From the NCBI RefSeq assembly GCF_003258315.1, contig NZ_CP030032.1, positions 4,819,501-4,883,500 on the forward strand: a stretch of 64,000 nt of DNA. The letters run 5' to 3'. Source of the stretch: Bradymonas sediminis (GTDB taxonomy: Bacteria > Myxococcota_A > Bradymonadia > Bradymonadales > Bradymonadaceae). Shown here one piece after another: positions 28,464 to 37,622 of this stretch; within the stretch, counting starts at the first letter, position 1, and each line of letters opens with the position of its first letter. The position numbers and the translations under genes were made by a program. The notes beneath the pieces are model-generated. The model had not been told where the DNA came from. It worked only from the letters and a program-made list of their open reading frames with translations, and did not search any database.

Positions 28464-29933
28464 TTAGAAGACCTGCTTTCGCTTGGAGCTCGACAAAAAG
28501 CCCATGCTCTCGCGGTATTTAGCCACGGTGCGCCGGGCGATGTCGATATTCTGTTCGTCGGCGAGTTTTTGGGCAATCTTGGCGTCCGACAACGGCTTTT
28601 TGGGGTCCTCGCCGCTGATGATGTCGCGGATCTTCGCCTTCACGGCCTCGCTGGCGAGGTCGTCTCCGCCGGTCTTGGTGATGGCGGAGTTGAAGAAATA
28701 TTTGAGCTCGAAGACCCCGCGCGGGGTGTGCACGTATTTATTGGTGGTGACGCGGCTGATGGTCGACTCGTGCATCTCGATATCGTCGGCGACCTCTTTG
28801 AGCACGAGGGGGCGCAGGTATTCGACGCCCTTCTCGAAGAAATCACGCTGGAATTTGATGATGCTCTCGGTGACCTTGATGATGGTCGATTGGCGCTGCT
28901 CAATGCTGCGGATCAGCCACAGGGCGCCGCGTAATTTGTCCTGAATATAGTCGCGGACCTCGTCCTTTTCGCCGTCCTCCTTCTTCTGGGCGAGCATCGA
29001 CTTATAATAATTCGACACCCGAAGCTGCGGCAACCCGTCGTCATTAAGGGTGCAGACCAATTCGCCATCCTCGTTTCTGACGATATAGATATCGGGGGTG
29101 ATATAGCGGCCGGCTTCCTGGCTAAACGGGCGCCCGGGCTTGGGTTCGAGCCCGGCGATCAGGCGCGCCGCGCGGATAACCTCTTCGTCGTCGACCTCGA
29201 GGGCGCGGGTGATATTATTGATCTTCTTGCGCTCCAGATCCAAGAGATGGTCGTTGAGGATCGCCATGACGGTCTCATCGTCGGGCATCAACTCCCGGGC
29301 CTGGATCAACAGGCATTCCTGGGCGCTGCGCGCGGCGACGCCCAGCGGGTCGAATTGCTGAATCAGCCCGAGCACCTCTTCGACCAGGGCTTCGTCGACG
29401 TCGGCGTCCGCGGCGAGGTCGGCGGCGGTGGAGTTTCGCAGGTAGCCGGTCTCGTCGAGGTTGCCAATGATCAGCGCGCCGACGCCCTCGCGCACCGGGT
29501 CCAATGACAACATGCGAAGCTGGACCATCAGGTGGTCGACCAGGGATTCGCTGGTCGACAGAGTCTGCTCGATCCCCGGAAGTTCGCTGCTGCTCAGCCC
29601 CTTATAGGAGTTGGTGGGCATGGCGCCGGAGCTATAATCGTTGAGGTAATTATCCCAGTCGACCTTATCCATATCGCGCTCGTCGGCGCGCACTTCTTCT
29701 AATTTATCGTTCTTTTTGATCTCCTGAAGATCGGGCTCCTGGGCGTGCAGCGACTCGCCGTCGTAGGTCTCGCGCGCCTCTTCAAGGATCGGGTTTTCGT
29801 TCATTTCTTGCTGCACCGCGTCGATAAGCTCGAGGCGCGAGAGTTGCAATAATTTGATCGCCTGCTGCAATTGCGGGGTCATGCGCAATTGCTGGGTTTG
29901 CTTGAGTTGTGCGCGAAGTCCCATTTCCATCAT
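28464..29933 (-). CDS. rpoN: RNA polymerase sigma-54 factor
   Basis: A 489-residue sigma-54. Region I is the Gln/Leu-rich activator-interacting start (LRAQLKQTQQLRMTPQLQQA, then IKLLQLSRLELIDAV). It is followed by an acidic region II, the core-binding domain and the C-terminal DNA-binding part. The RpoN box ARRTVAKYRE, which contacts the -24 element, lies near the end. AGGATTG stands 7 bases before the ATG at 29933. It is convergent with the chemosensory operon, with only 17 bases between the stop codons. A candidate -24/-12 promoter lies in the region upstream of it, on the other strand. No bacterial enhancer-binding activator is found in this window. Confidence 0.97.
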   Translation of the reverse strand: MMEMGLRAQLKQTQQLRMTPQLQQAIKLLQLSRLELIDAVQQEMNENPILEEARETYDGESLHAQEPDLQEIKKNDKLEEVRADERDMDKVDWDNYLNDYSSGAMPTNSYKGLSSSELPGIEQTLSTSESLVDHLMVQLRMLSLDPVREGVGALIIGNLDETGYLRNSTAADLAADADVDEALVEEVLGLIQQFDPLGVAARSAQECLLIQARELMPDDETVMAILNDHLLDLERKKINNITRALEVDDEEVIRAARLIAGLEPKPGRPFSQEAGRYITPDIYIVRNEDGELVCTLNDDGLPQLRVSNYYKSMLAQKKEDGEKDEVRDYIQDKLRGALWLIRSIEQRQSTIIKVTESIIKFQRDFFEKGVEYLRPLVLKEVADDIEMHESTISRVTTNKYVHTPRGVFELKYFFNSAITKTGGDDLASEAVKAKIRDIISGEDPKKPLSDAKIAQKLADEQNIDIARRTVAKYRESMGFLSSSKRKQVF

Positions 29934-30293
29934 GAATCAATCCTGATTCTGAATGATACAGACATTGATGTCGCGGTGGCCGATGCTGCTGTTATCGGCT
30001 CGCCCAGCTGAGTCGCGGTCTGCTCGCCAAATGGCGGTGATCTTCGATGAAAACCCGTCTAAAGCCCATTGGTGGGGCGAATTTACGGAATAAATCCTTC
30101 AGGTTGCCATTTTGGCTCCCATCTTGCATTAGGTTACTAAAGTAGCCAAAACGTGGCAAGCATGACGAGAGTAGAATGGTATATCTCTTGCTTACGCTGG
30201 AGGTATTGTAGTGTAGAGGGATTGGGCTAAATCGAAAATGAGAAACGCGGAGCAAACCCGTTTTTCTGACACATATTTTAATGGAGTATCAAA
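29934..30293. other. AT-richer divergent intergenic region rpoN / lipoprotein
   Basis: No gene visible; a minus-strand frame at 29992-30255 is unlikely to be real. This region is clearly less GC-rich than its surroundings, and holds a candidate sigma-54 promoter at 30113-30128. Confidence 0.5.
30113..30128 (+). promoter_or_regulatory. Candidate sigma-54 (-24/-12) promoter
   Basis: TGGCTCCCATCTTGCA fits the TGGCAC-N5-TTGCW consensus at all strongly conserved positions (GG and GC exactly 12 apart); only the A at position five is T. The predicted transcript would begin near 30138 and leave a 5' leader of about 156 bases before the lipoprotein gene. It is a single-motif match, so chance remains possible. 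Confidence 0.4.
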
Positions 30294-31661
30294 ATGCGTA
30301 AACACATCTTAGTGCTGTTGGTTGCTTCCCTGGCGTTTAGCTTGAGCGCGTGTTCCGACGACTCCCCCTCCGAGCGTGATGAACGCGCGGATGTGATCGA
30401 CGAAAGTGACGTGAAACAGGACGAGGACGCGATTGAGCCGGACGCGGGCGAGCAGGACGCGGGCGATCCCGACGTAGACGAGGCGGACGCCGATGAGTCG
30501 GACGCCGACGAGTCGGACACAATCTCGACGGATGCGCCGAACCTTATTTTCGCGGATGACCAGGTCGTCGCGGCGGCCGAGTCGAATCAGGTGACGATCC
30601 GCCAGGCAAAGGTCGAAGCCGACGCGTTTGTCGTGGTCCACCAGGAGTGTATCGACTGTCTGGTCCCTGGACCCGGTGAAATCGTGGGCCACGTGGCGAT
30701 TGAGGCCGGCGACCATAGCGACATCGCCGTCACGCTTGACCACAACGTGAGCAATGGCCAGACCTATTATGCCATGCTCCACGAGGACACCGACGCCGAT
30801 GGGACCTTCGACTTCGTCGAGGGCGGCCAGGCCGACGGCCCGCTGTCGGACGAGACGAATACCAGCCTCGTGGATTCGTTCGTGGTGAACGTGGCCTCGA
30901 TCATCGTCACGAATCAAACCCTCGATGACCTGTCGACCACGGTTAATATCAGCGAGATTTACAGCGACGGGGCGGGTTGGGTCGTGATTCGCGAGGGCGC
31001 GTGTGCTGATGATGGCGCGCTCATCGGCGAGGCGTCGACGCAGGACGGCTCAACCGTGAATCTCCCCGTCTCGCTCTATCGACCGGCGCTCAGCGGGGAG
31101 ACGTTATGCGCGGTATTGCACGCGGATACGGGCCTGTCCGGGAACTTCGAGTTTGACGCAAATAACCCCGATACCGAAGACGCTCCTGTCCAACTCGCCG
31201 ACGACTCGATCGTGCGCGCGCAATTCGATGTTATGGTGCCCGACGGCGTGCCGGCGGTGCGCATTACGCTGAGCAACGCGGGCGACCAGGAGTATATGGT
31301 CGACGCGGTTGAGCCTCATTTCTTCGGGGCCGGCTTGCTCGACGTGGGCAACCCCTCGATGGGGCTGATGAACGGGTGGCGCTACGAGATCGTCAATCTG
31401 GCTACCGCCGAGCAACCCTTTGAATTTATTGTCAAAGGCTCGACGGCCGGCGGGTTCGAGACCGCCGATTTGATCGTGTTGTCGCAGGCCGCGCCCGGCA
31501 CCGGCGAGGGGGACGCCGAGATCGATTGGGTCGAGGATGGCAACGCGATGCGCTTCACCGTCGCGGGTGAGTCTTGGACCGGTGTTATCAACGTCAATGG
31601 ATATCGTTCGGCGAACGCGACCGGTCGGATGCGCGGCGATGTCGCGGTCTATATTCAATAA
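30294..31661 (+). CDS. Asp-rich-linker lipoprotein with duplicated DUF7282-like domains
   Basis: A 455-residue lipoprotein. The signal peptide ends in LSAC. A linker of about 50 residues made of Asp, Glu and Ala follows. Two copies of a beta-rich domain come next, at about residues 80-200 and 205-310: each has a ..V.I.....D..GWVVI/FVVVH...C line, then a GHV/GEAS and a TYYAMLHEDTDADGTFDF or LCAVLHADTGLSGNFEFD line. This resembles DUF7282 domains of extracellular proteins. The C-terminal third (NPSMGLMNGWRYEIVNL, then QPFEFIVKG) resembles a cupredoxin-like fold, but without a clear copper His set. It is likely anchored in the outer membrane. Function unknown. Confidence 0.8.
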   Translation: MRKHILVLLVASLAFSLSACSDDSPSERDERADVIDESDVKQDEDAIEPDAGEQDAGDPDVDEADADESDADESDTISTDAPNLIFADDQVVAAAESNQVTIRQAKVEADAFVVVHQECIDCLVPGPGEIVGHVAIEAGDHSDIAVTLDHNVSNGQTYYAMLHEDTDADGTFDFVEGGQADGPLSDETNTSLVDSFVVNVASIIVTNQTLDDLSTTVNISEIYSDGAGWVVIREGACADDGALIGEASTQDGSTVNLPVSLYRPALSGETLCAVLHADTGLSGNFEFDANNPDTEDAPVQLADDSIVRAQFDVMVPDGVPAVRITLSNAGDQEYMVDAVEPHFFGAGLLDVGNPSMGLMNGWRYEIVNLATAEQPFEFIVKGSTAGGFETADLIVLSQAAPGTGEGDAEIDWVEDGNAMRFTVAGESWTGVINVNGYRSANATGRMRGDVAVYIQ

Positions 31662-31708
31662 GTCATCGGCCATCGCGCGGCGATGGCGATGGGTTGCGCT
31701 GAGTCACT

Positions 31709-31749
31709 AAAAAAGGAGCGCCCCGGCCATGCCGGGGCGCTCCTTTTTT
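31709..31749. terminator. Bidirectional terminator between lipoprotein gene and rsgA
   Basis: A perfect 19-bp stem (31709-31727 with 31731-31749) with a CAT loop, flanked by A6 and T6, so it works in both directions. Confidence 0.93.
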
Positions 31750-31775
31750 CTGCCGAAGAGAGCGTTGAAGATGGG

Positions 31776-32897
31776 TTATTTTCGCTTCTTGGAGGGGCGC
31801 GTGCTGCGCGAGCTTTTGCTGCGATTTGCGCGGCGGGCGACGGCGGCCTGGCGGGCCTTTTGGATCTCGAGCTCCTCGCGCAATTTATGCCAGCTGGCCA
31901 GGCGCTCGGCGCTCAACTCGCCGGAGTCCAGGGCTTCCTGGACGGCGCAGCCGGGCTCGCCGTTGTGGGCGCAGTCGCGGAATCGGCAGGAGACGTTGAG
32001 CGCCTCGACGTCGTCGAAGGCCTCGACGGCTTCGTCCTCGTGGGCCCACAATTGGAATTCGCGCATGCCTGGGGTGTCGATTAAGACGCCCAGGCTGCCG
32101 GGATTTTCGGGGTTGGGGATCAGCAGCAATTGGCGGGCGGTGGTGGTGTGGCGGCCGCGGGCGTCGTCTTCGCGGATGCCGCTGGTTTCCTGGACTTCGG
32201 CGCCCATGAGGCGGTTGACGATGGTCGATTTTCCCACCCCCGACGAGCCGACGAAGACGATCGTGTCGCCGTGGTTAAGCCAGGCGCCCAGGGCGTCGAG
32301 CCCACGCGATGAGGTATCGAGCGCCGATAGCCCGACCACCGGTGAGCCGTCGGCGACCGCCTCGGCGCGCGCCAGGTAGGCGTCCGGGTCGTCGGCGAGG
32401 TCGAGTTTGTTGAGCACGATGACCGCGCTGGCGCCGGCGGCGCGCACCGCGACCAGGTAGCGCTCCAGACGCCGCGGCTCGAACTCCTCGTTCATCGAGG
32501 TGACGATAAAGACCGTGTCGACGTTGGTGGCGATGACCTGCTCGTCGATGACCTGGCCGGCGGCCTGGCGCACGAAGCAGGTCTGGCGCTCAAAGACCGC
32601 CATGACGGTCTTAAGGGCGCCGACGTCGTTGCGCACCACCACCCAATCGCCCACCGCCGGCAACTCCTGGGGGCGCCCGGCGCGGTAGCGCAGCACGCCG
32701 CCCAGGCGCGCGCGAAATTGGGTGCCGCTGGTGCCGCCGGCGGTTAAAACGTCGTATTGCTGGCCGTCGTGGCGCGAGATCCGCGCCGCGAAGCAATCTT
32801 CAGGCTCGATATCTTCGCAGAATTCGACAAGCTCCAGCTCGCCGGGCGTTTGCTCCGCGTAAAAATCATTCCAGCCCAGGTCTTCGAGTCTAATCAT
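31776..32897 (-). CDS. rsgA: Ribosome small subunit-dependent GTPase A
   Basis: A 373-residue circularly permuted GTPase that checks late maturation of the 30S subunit. An N-terminal OB-fold region (about residues 40-115) is followed by the permuted G motifs: NKLDLADD (G4) comes before the P-loop GSSGVGKS (residues 217-224), and DTPGMREFQL (G3) comes after it. The zinc-binding C-terminal part has CRFRDCAHNGEPGC (Cys-His-Cys cluster). A basic Lys/Arg/Ser tail ends the protein and probably touches rRNA. The ATG is at 32897. It is the last gene before a bidirectional terminator; the metallophosphoesterase gene lies 143 bases upstream on the same strand. Confidence 0.96.
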   Translation of the reverse strand: MIRLEDLGWNDFYAEQTPGELELVEFCEDIEPEDCFAARISRHDGQQYDVLTAGGTSGTQFRARLGGVLRYRAGRPQELPAVGDWVVVRNDVGALKTVMAVFERQTCFVRQAAGQVIDEQVIATNVDTVFIVTSMNEEFEPRRLERYLVAVRAAGASAVIVLNKLDLADDPDAYLARAEAVADGSPVVGLSALDTSSRGLDALGAWLNHGDTIVFVGSSGVGKSTIVNRLMGAEVQETSGIREDDARGRHTTTARQLLLIPNPENPGSLGVLIDTPGMREFQLWAHEDEAVEAFDDVEALNVSCRFRDCAHNGEPGCAVQEALDSGELSAERLASWHKLREELEIQKARQAAVARRANRSKSSRSTRPSKKRK

Positions 32898-33040
32898 GCG
32901 CGCCCTTTCGGATTCAATTGATGCACCATTTTTGCTGATTGATGGGGCATTGCGGCCCCGATTACTCTGCGAATTATCACCGCATGGAGAGGTCCGCGAA
33001 GTCTAGCAGACGGGCGAACCGATTGTCGAAGATGCGCCGA

Positions 33041-34288
33041 TTAGACGCTCTTCAGGGTCAGCAGGGTTATCTCTGAGGGGGCGCCCAGGCGAAGGGGCGG
33101 GCCCCAATAGCCGGTGCCGCAGCTCACGTAGATCTTCATCTCTTCGTAATCATCGAGGCCGCGCGAGAACGGATGGGCAAAGCCCACCAGGAGGTTGCCC
33201 GGCCAGAATTGGCCGCCGTGGGTATGCCCCGAAATCTGCATGTCGAAGCCGGCCTTGGACGCCTCCCAGATGCTCTTGGGTTGGTGGGCCAGGAGCAGGC
33301 GGAAGTCGACCGGCGGCGCCCCGGCGATGGCCTTGTGCGGGTCGGTCTTGTGCGGGGCGTAGTGGCGCTCGGCGCTATAGTCGGTGACCCCGCCCACCAG
33401 CAGGCGCGCGCCGTTGACCTCGACGACCTTATGGGCGTTAAGCAGCACATTCCATCCCAGGCTCGCGACCTCTTCGCACCAGCCCGGGCCGTCCCAATAA
33501 TACTCGTGGTTCCCGGTGACATAATAATTGCCGTAGGGCGGGTTGAGCTGGCCGAGCGGGGCAACGTCGGCGCGAAGTTGGGGGACATAGCCGTCGATGA
33601 GGTCGCCGGTGAAGGCCACCATATCGGGGTTGAGGGTCTTGATCCGGTCGACCACGCCCTGCACGAAGTCGCGTTTGATGGTCGGGCCGACGTGGATATC
33701 CGAGATCTGCACGATCTTAAACCCGTCGAGCCCCGCCGCCAGGCCCTTGATCGGAACCTCGACGCGGCGCACGTCGGGGATGCGGGTCGCTTGGACGAAA
33801 CCGTAGCCGGTCGCCACCACGCTCGCGCTGACCATGCCGGTGTTCAGCACGCCTTGGAAGAGGGCGCGCCGGCTCGGGTCGTCCGGTGCGTCGAGGGGCC
33901 CGGGGGACGGTGCATCGGCGCGCAGCGACGCGTCGGTGCCGGCGAGGGCTGCGGGCTCAGGGGCCGGCGAGGGCTGGCGTTTTTTCAGATAGAGGCGCGA
34001 TCCGAGCAGGACCAAATCCCGCAGCAGGCACAGCGTAAAGAGGATGGAGAAGATCCCCATGCCCATAAACGCGACCCATTGCAGGGTCTCCTTCCACAGG
34101 GTCTCCGGGGTGATGCGCCGGATTGACATCGCGGTGACGCTGAGCGCGAAATGCATCCCGATCAGCCCCCACACCGCCCGGCGCAGGCGCGGGCGTTGGA
34201 TGAATCGGCCCAGGCTCCAGCCGACATACGCGTGGCCGCCGCCCCAGATTAGGAGGACAAAGAGTACGAAGACGATGATTCTCAGCAT
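33041..34288 (-). CDS. Membrane-anchored metallophosphoesterase (YaeI-like)
   Basis: A 415-residue protein with about four hydrophobic segments in the first 120 residues, then a calcineurin-like phosphoesterase domain from about residue 190. Metal ligands are clear: VQISDIHVGPT, FTGDLIDG, VTGNHEYYWDG and SGHTHGGQF. Between the membrane part and the catalytic domain is a Pro/Ala-rich stretch, followed by a Tat/TM-like segment (SRRALFQGVLNTGMVSASVV) that would bring the catalytic domain outside the cytoplasm. YaeI-type enzymes hydrolyse phosphodiesters such as UDP-activated lipid A intermediates or phospholipids, but the true substrate cannot be read here. It stands between a small membrane protein gene and rsgA on the same strand. 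Confidence 0.88.
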   Translation of the reverse strand: MLRIIVFVLFVLLIWGGGHAYVGWSLGRFIQRPRLRRAVWGLIGMHFALSVTAMSIRRITPETLWKETLQWVAFMGMGIFSILFTLCLLRDLVLLGSRLYLKKRQPSPAPEPAALAGTDASLRADAPSPGPLDAPDDPSRRALFQGVLNTGMVSASVVATGYGFVQATRIPDVRRVEVPIKGLAAGLDGFKIVQISDIHVGPTIKRDFVQGVVDRIKTLNPDMVAFTGDLIDGYVPQLRADVAPLGQLNPPYGNYYVTGNHEYYWDGPGWCEEVASLGWNVLLNAHKVVEVNGARLLVGGVTDYSAERHYAPHKTDPHKAIAGAPPVDFRLLLAHQPKSIWEASKAGFDMQISGHTHGGQFWPGNLLVGFAHPFSRGLDDYEEMKIYVSCGTGYWGPPLRLGAPSEITLLTLKSV

Positions 34289-34465
34289 ATTCTGGTATCG
34301 GCGGACAAGTGAAGGGGTTGCGGGGGTGGTGCGATGGGTTGGGCGGCGCGCGCTCCGGTTCGTCGCGCTATCTAACTAGCGTAGTGGGCATCGTTGTTCC
34401 ATGAAGATCCGTTTCGCCCCAAAAATATTGGGCGTCCCCCTAAAGAGGCTGTCCGGTATGGGGGA

Positions 34466-34990
34466 TTATTCTTCGTTCAGGATCTTCTGATAGGTCTCCA
34501 ATCGGTCGGCCAGCGGCGGCAGCAGCGCCTGGGCGTTCTCGGAGGGGGCGTCGAGGGTGATCACCCGATTGCCCATGGTGAGCGCAGAGGATTCGTCGCG
34601 CATCTCGTGCAACTTTTCGTCGACATCCTGGGCGCTCTTAAGCGTATAAATCGTGACGTGAATCTCTTGATTCTCGCGCCTAAATTTATGCGTCACCTGG
34701 CTTTGGGTGCCAAGCTCGATACTCTCGGGCTCTCCGAATCGGGCAAAGCCCTCGGTCTCGATCACCTGGACGATCGCGGGGATCGACGGGGTGCGCTCCA
34801 GGCCTTTGGTCACGCCGCTCTTTTTGGAGATCGAGGCGGGCGGCTCGGGCTCTAAGTCGCCGTCGTCTAGCGCGAACCAGCTGATAAAGGTCACGCCAGC
34901 GGCCAGCAAAATGGTCGACGCGATCAGGGGGATGAGGCATCCCAGGGGGCCACGGCCAGTCTTATTTCGGGTCGTGTGGAAGGATGCCAT
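34466..34990 (-). CDS. Hypothetical single-pass membrane protein
   Basis: A 174-residue protein. A short basic start is followed by one transmembrane helix (LGCLIPLIASTILLAAGVTF), then a soluble domain of about 140 residues that reads like a small alpha/beta module: AIVQVIETEGFARFGEPESI, VTHKFRRENQEIHVTIYTLK, and MGNRVITLDA. The ATG at 34990 is preferred over the in-frame TTG at 34999, which would sit directly on the stop codon of the upstream gene; GGATT lies before the ATG. It starts 9 bases after the RlmJ-like gene, so both are cotranscribed. I recognise no family; the domain could bind a partner outside the membrane. Confidence 0.7.
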   Translation of the reverse strand: MASFHTTRNKTGRGPLGCLIPLIASTILLAAGVTFISWFALDDGDLEPEPPASISKKSGVTKGLERTPSIPAIVQVIETEGFARFGEPESIELGTQSQVTHKFRRENQEIHVTIYTLKSAQDVDEKLHEMRDESSALTMGNRVITLDAPSENAQALLPPLADRLETYQKILNEE

Positions 34991-34999
34991 AGGGTCCAA

Positions 35000-35785
35000 T
35001 CAATCCGCGGAGGGGAGGTCAATCTCGATATCGTGCAGGGTCCAGCCGATGAGGTCGAGGGTCGCGTAGACCTGCTCGATCATCGTGCGGGTGGCGTAGA
35101 CCGCGTTATGATACGGGCCAACACTGAGGGATGCAACGGGTCCGTAGAAATTCTTAGGCGGCTCGGGCCATTTGGGCGGCTGCGGGTCGGTATTATAGTC
35201 GAAGACCTGGATGACGCCGTAGCTATCTTCAAGGGTGAAGTCGGCGATGACCGCCGCGAGCTCGTCCCACTCATCGTGGTCGAGCTCGAAGGGGTCGACC
35301 AGCGCGAAGACCGCCACGTCGGTCTTCTCGTAATTGAAGTCATCGCCGCCGGGCGGGACGATGTTTGCCAGCTTGGTGGCCGAGTCCACGATCTTATCGC
35401 AGCGAATGGGCTCCGAGCGCACCTGCTCCTGGAGCTTCTCGCGGGTCTCGGGGTCTTTTTCGGCCAGGTAAATGCGGTGGGGCACGTCGTTGATGACGTC
35501 GATGACCAGGCCGGCCGAGCAGCGATAGGGCTCGTCCTTGTCGAGGCGGTTGGCCTCCAGGCGCACATAATCTTTATAGTAGGGGTGCTCGGAGAGCTTC
35601 TGGTTGACCGCTTGTTTCCACTTCAGCTTATTGGTCCACGGGGCGTTGAGCAAAAACGCGTGGGTGTCGAAGTAGAGCAGTGGGGCTTTGATGGCCTTGG
35701 TTCGCATCAATTTGGCCAGACGGACCAGCGCGCCGTGCTTGAGAATATCGCCCAGGTTGCCGACGTTATTGAGCTGTTTGTTCAA
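35000..35785 (-). CDS. RlmJ-like methyltransferase-fold protein (divergent)
   Basis: A 261-residue protein whose start resembles RlmJ, the enzyme that methylates A2030 of 23S rRNA: GNLGDILKHGALVRLAKLM and LLYFDTHAFL match the GNxADVLKH and YLDTHAGAG motifs of that family. The N-terminal half should form the SAM-binding fold. Two points differ: the THAGAG loop reads THAFLL, and the catalytic DPPY motif reads VDPFELDHD. RlmJ normally has about 280 residues. So the fold assignment is fairly safe but activity on rRNA is doubtful. It is followed by a small membrane protein gene after 9 bases. GAGTATGACCC lies around the start, without a strong Shine-Dalgarno sequence. Confidence 0.7.
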   Translation of the reverse strand: MNKQLNNVGNLGDILKHGALVRLAKLMRTKAIKAPLLYFDTHAFLLNAPWTNKLKWKQAVNQKLSEHPYYKDYVRLEANRLDKDEPYRCSAGLVIDVINDVPHRIYLAEKDPETREKLQEQVRSEPIRCDKIVDSATKLANIVPPGGDDFNYEKTDVAVFALVDPFELDHDEWDELAAVIADFTLEDSYGVIQVFDYNTDPQPPKWPEPPKNFYGPVASLSVGPYHNAVYATRTMIEQVYATLDLIGWTLHDIEIDLPSAD

Positions 35786-36145
35786 GGGTCATACTCCAGA
35801 GCGGGTTGCACAAATCGAGATCGAAAACCCGGCCGAGAAACTCTTGGCGGGTCAAGCAGCCACCGACGATAAAATCATCGCGAGGAGCGAACTCTTTTAT
35901 GGGCCCCCTGCTAATCATATCTCGACCGTTTGGTCAACCGCGCCCCAGCCTCCGATAGGCCCGGGCGCTGGCGCCGCGTGGCTAAGCGCGTATCGGCTCG
36001 CCTGGGGACTGCGCAGTTGGTCGCCCCCATATTAAAACGCGTAAGCCAAATATAGGCACCCCCCAGGGGGCTTCAAGAAACGCGGCGGCCCGCGCGAGCG
36101 CCCGAGTGGGCGCCGGCGCGGGCCGGGCTTTAGGCAGTCACGCGA
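35786..36145. other. Intergenic region between the RlmJ-like and SEC-C genes
   Basis: A 360-base stretch without a convincing gene. It contains the upstream region of the RlmJ-like gene and, near its right end, a GC-rich hairpin at 36087-36124. Confidence 0.45.
36087..36124 (-). terminator. Possible terminator hairpin after the SEC-C protein gene
   Basis: Outer stem 36087-36095 with 36116-36124 and inner stem 36098-36103 with 36108-36113 around GAGT. On the minus strand a short T-rich stretch follows, so it may terminate the minus-strand gene cluster that begins at glyA. Confidence 0.5.
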
Positions 36146-36769
36146 TCAGGCGTCGGCTTTGGCGCCCCAGACATAGCCCAGGTCCACCAGCGACAGGTCT
36201 CCGTCCTCCACCGAGTCCTTGGCGCGCTCGTGACGCTGGATATCCCAGACGCGGAACCCCGGATATTGGGCGTCGCGCGGGTTTCCGTCGGCGTCGATGT
36301 CGTTTCGGCGCAGCACCACGACCTGGTATTTATAGCTGGTCGAGCGCGGGTCATCGAGGCCCTCGGCGAGCAGCAGGTAGTGGTTGTCGCCGTCGATGCG
36401 CACGCGGCGAAGCTGGGACTCCGGGCCTGCCACGAGCTTCTCGACGCCGGCGTCGGCGGCCAGGATAAAGTCGGTCTTCTCCTTGAAACGCTTGCGGAAC
36501 GGGCCGTCCGGGTGGGTCATGTCGAAGAAGAGGGCGTGCATATTATTCTCGCGCACCTGGCGCAACAATTTGTAGACGCCCCAGGCGTTGGTCGACGGGC
36601 GAATCAGCGCCTCGACGCGCGTCGATTCCTTCTGCGCTTCTTGCTGAACCCGGTGGGCTTTCTGGCAGCATTTTTTGTACTTCGCCCCGCTGCCGCACGG
36701 GCAGGGGTCGTTGCGGCCGATGTCTTCGGGAATCACGATGTCGGAGGCGGCGGTGGAGTTGGTTGCCAT
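36146..36769 (-). CDS. SEC-C motif (zinc-binding) protein
   Basis: A 207-residue soluble protein. Residues 18-36 form a SEC-C zinc motif, [18 protein letters not shown], of the kind found at the SecA C terminus and in YchJ-like and other small proteins; its C-x-C...C-C pattern binds zinc. The rest (about 160 residues) is alpha/beta, with no match I recognise: [19 protein letters not shown], and later [15 protein letters not shown]. It lies 78 bases after the TPR-like gene on the same strand, downstream of glyA. The SEC-C tag suggests contact with SecB-like chaperones or nucleic acid, but this is inference; no secretion gene is nearby. Confidence 0.8.
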   Translation of the reverse strand: MATNSTAASDIVIPEDIGRNDPCPCGSGAKYKKCCQKAHRVQQEAQKESTRVEALIRPSTNAWGVYKLLRQVRENNMHALFFDMTHPDGPFRKRFKEKTDFILAADAGVEKLVAGPESQLRRVRIDGDNHYLLLAEGLDDPRSTSYKYQVVVLRRNDIDADGNPRDAQYPGFRVWDIQRHERAKDSVEDGDLSLVDLGYVWGAKADA

Positions 36770-36847
36770 GGGATATATCTCGAGAATTTAGGGGCTAAAA
36801 AGTCGCGGTCGGAACCGCGACGCCTTCGGAAATTAGGTCGACTAAAA

Positions 36848-37552
36848 TCAGCGGAACTGAGCGCGCTGGCGCTGGGCCGGCATGCGATCGAGGTGGAATT
36901 GATACCACAATTGATTCCAGCTGCGCATCTTCATTTTTTTGTTGTTCTGCAGCGCCTTCAGGTTTTTCTCGGTCACCTCGTGGCCGTCCAGGATTTCGAC
37001 CGCCTGGTTGAGCACCTTGATCGCCTTGTCGCGCTGCTTGGACTTCCACAGGCAATAGGCGTAGAGGTTCCACAAAATCGCCTCTTTTTTATTGGCGGCG
37101 GTGGCGACTTCAAACGCCTCCTCCATCTCGTCGAATTTGCGCCGCTTATAATACAGCACGCCGAGCATGCCGCGGGCGGTCCAATTCTTGGTGAACGCGG
37201 TCTTCAGGTACGGCTCGGCCTCGTTGAAGCGCTCCGAGACGAAGAGGATCGTGCCGATCTGGGCGTCGAGCTGCTGCTCGACCATGAATTGCCATTTCGC
37301 GATCGGATAGCCCTGCTTAAAGATATCGATCGCGCGGTCGATATTGCGCGCCTGCAGCTGGGCCTGCGCCTGCTCGCCGAGCGCCTGAATCTGCTGCAGG
37401 GAGCGGCGGGCCAGCCAGATATAGGCGCCCACAAAGACCATCAACCCCGGGATACTTCCGTAGAGGATCTTCCAGGAACCCACGCCAAAAATCATGCCGA
37501 AGATAACGGCGGTGACCAGGCCAACGGCCATTGAGATAAGTAGATTGTACAT
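36848..37552 (-). CDS. Membrane-anchored TPR-like protein
   Basis: A 234-residue protein with two N-terminal transmembrane helices (MYNLLISMAVGLVTAVIFGM, and a second ending in GAYIWLA), followed by about 150 residues of helical hairpins that read like TPR units: ARNIDRAIDIFKQGYPIAKW, VSERFNEAEPYLKTAF, RGMLGVLYYKRRKFDEMEEA and LYAYCLWKSKQRDKAIKVLN. TPR arrays bind partner proteins. The ATG at 37552 starts the hydrophobic part; the frame extends 16 codons upstream to a TTG, but those residues do not fit. It lies between glyA and a SEC-C gene. The partner is unknown. Confidence 0.78.
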   Translation of the reverse strand: MYNLLISMAVGLVTAVIFGMIFGVGSWKILYGSIPGLMVFVGAYIWLARRSLQQIQALGEQAQAQLQARNIDRAIDIFKQGYPIAKWQFMVEQQLDAQIGTILFVSERFNEAEPYLKTAFTKNWTARGMLGVLYYKRRKFDEMEEAFEVATAANKKEAILWNLYAYCLWKSKQRDKAIKVLNQAVEILDGHEVTEKNLKALQNNKKMKMRSWNQLWYQFHLDRMPAQRQRAQFR

Positions 37553-37622
37553 ATTTGAGTCAGTTATGAAGTCGGATGATTGACCACGGCGGGCGCTCAA
37601 AGAGGCGCCCTCCGGGCCGATT

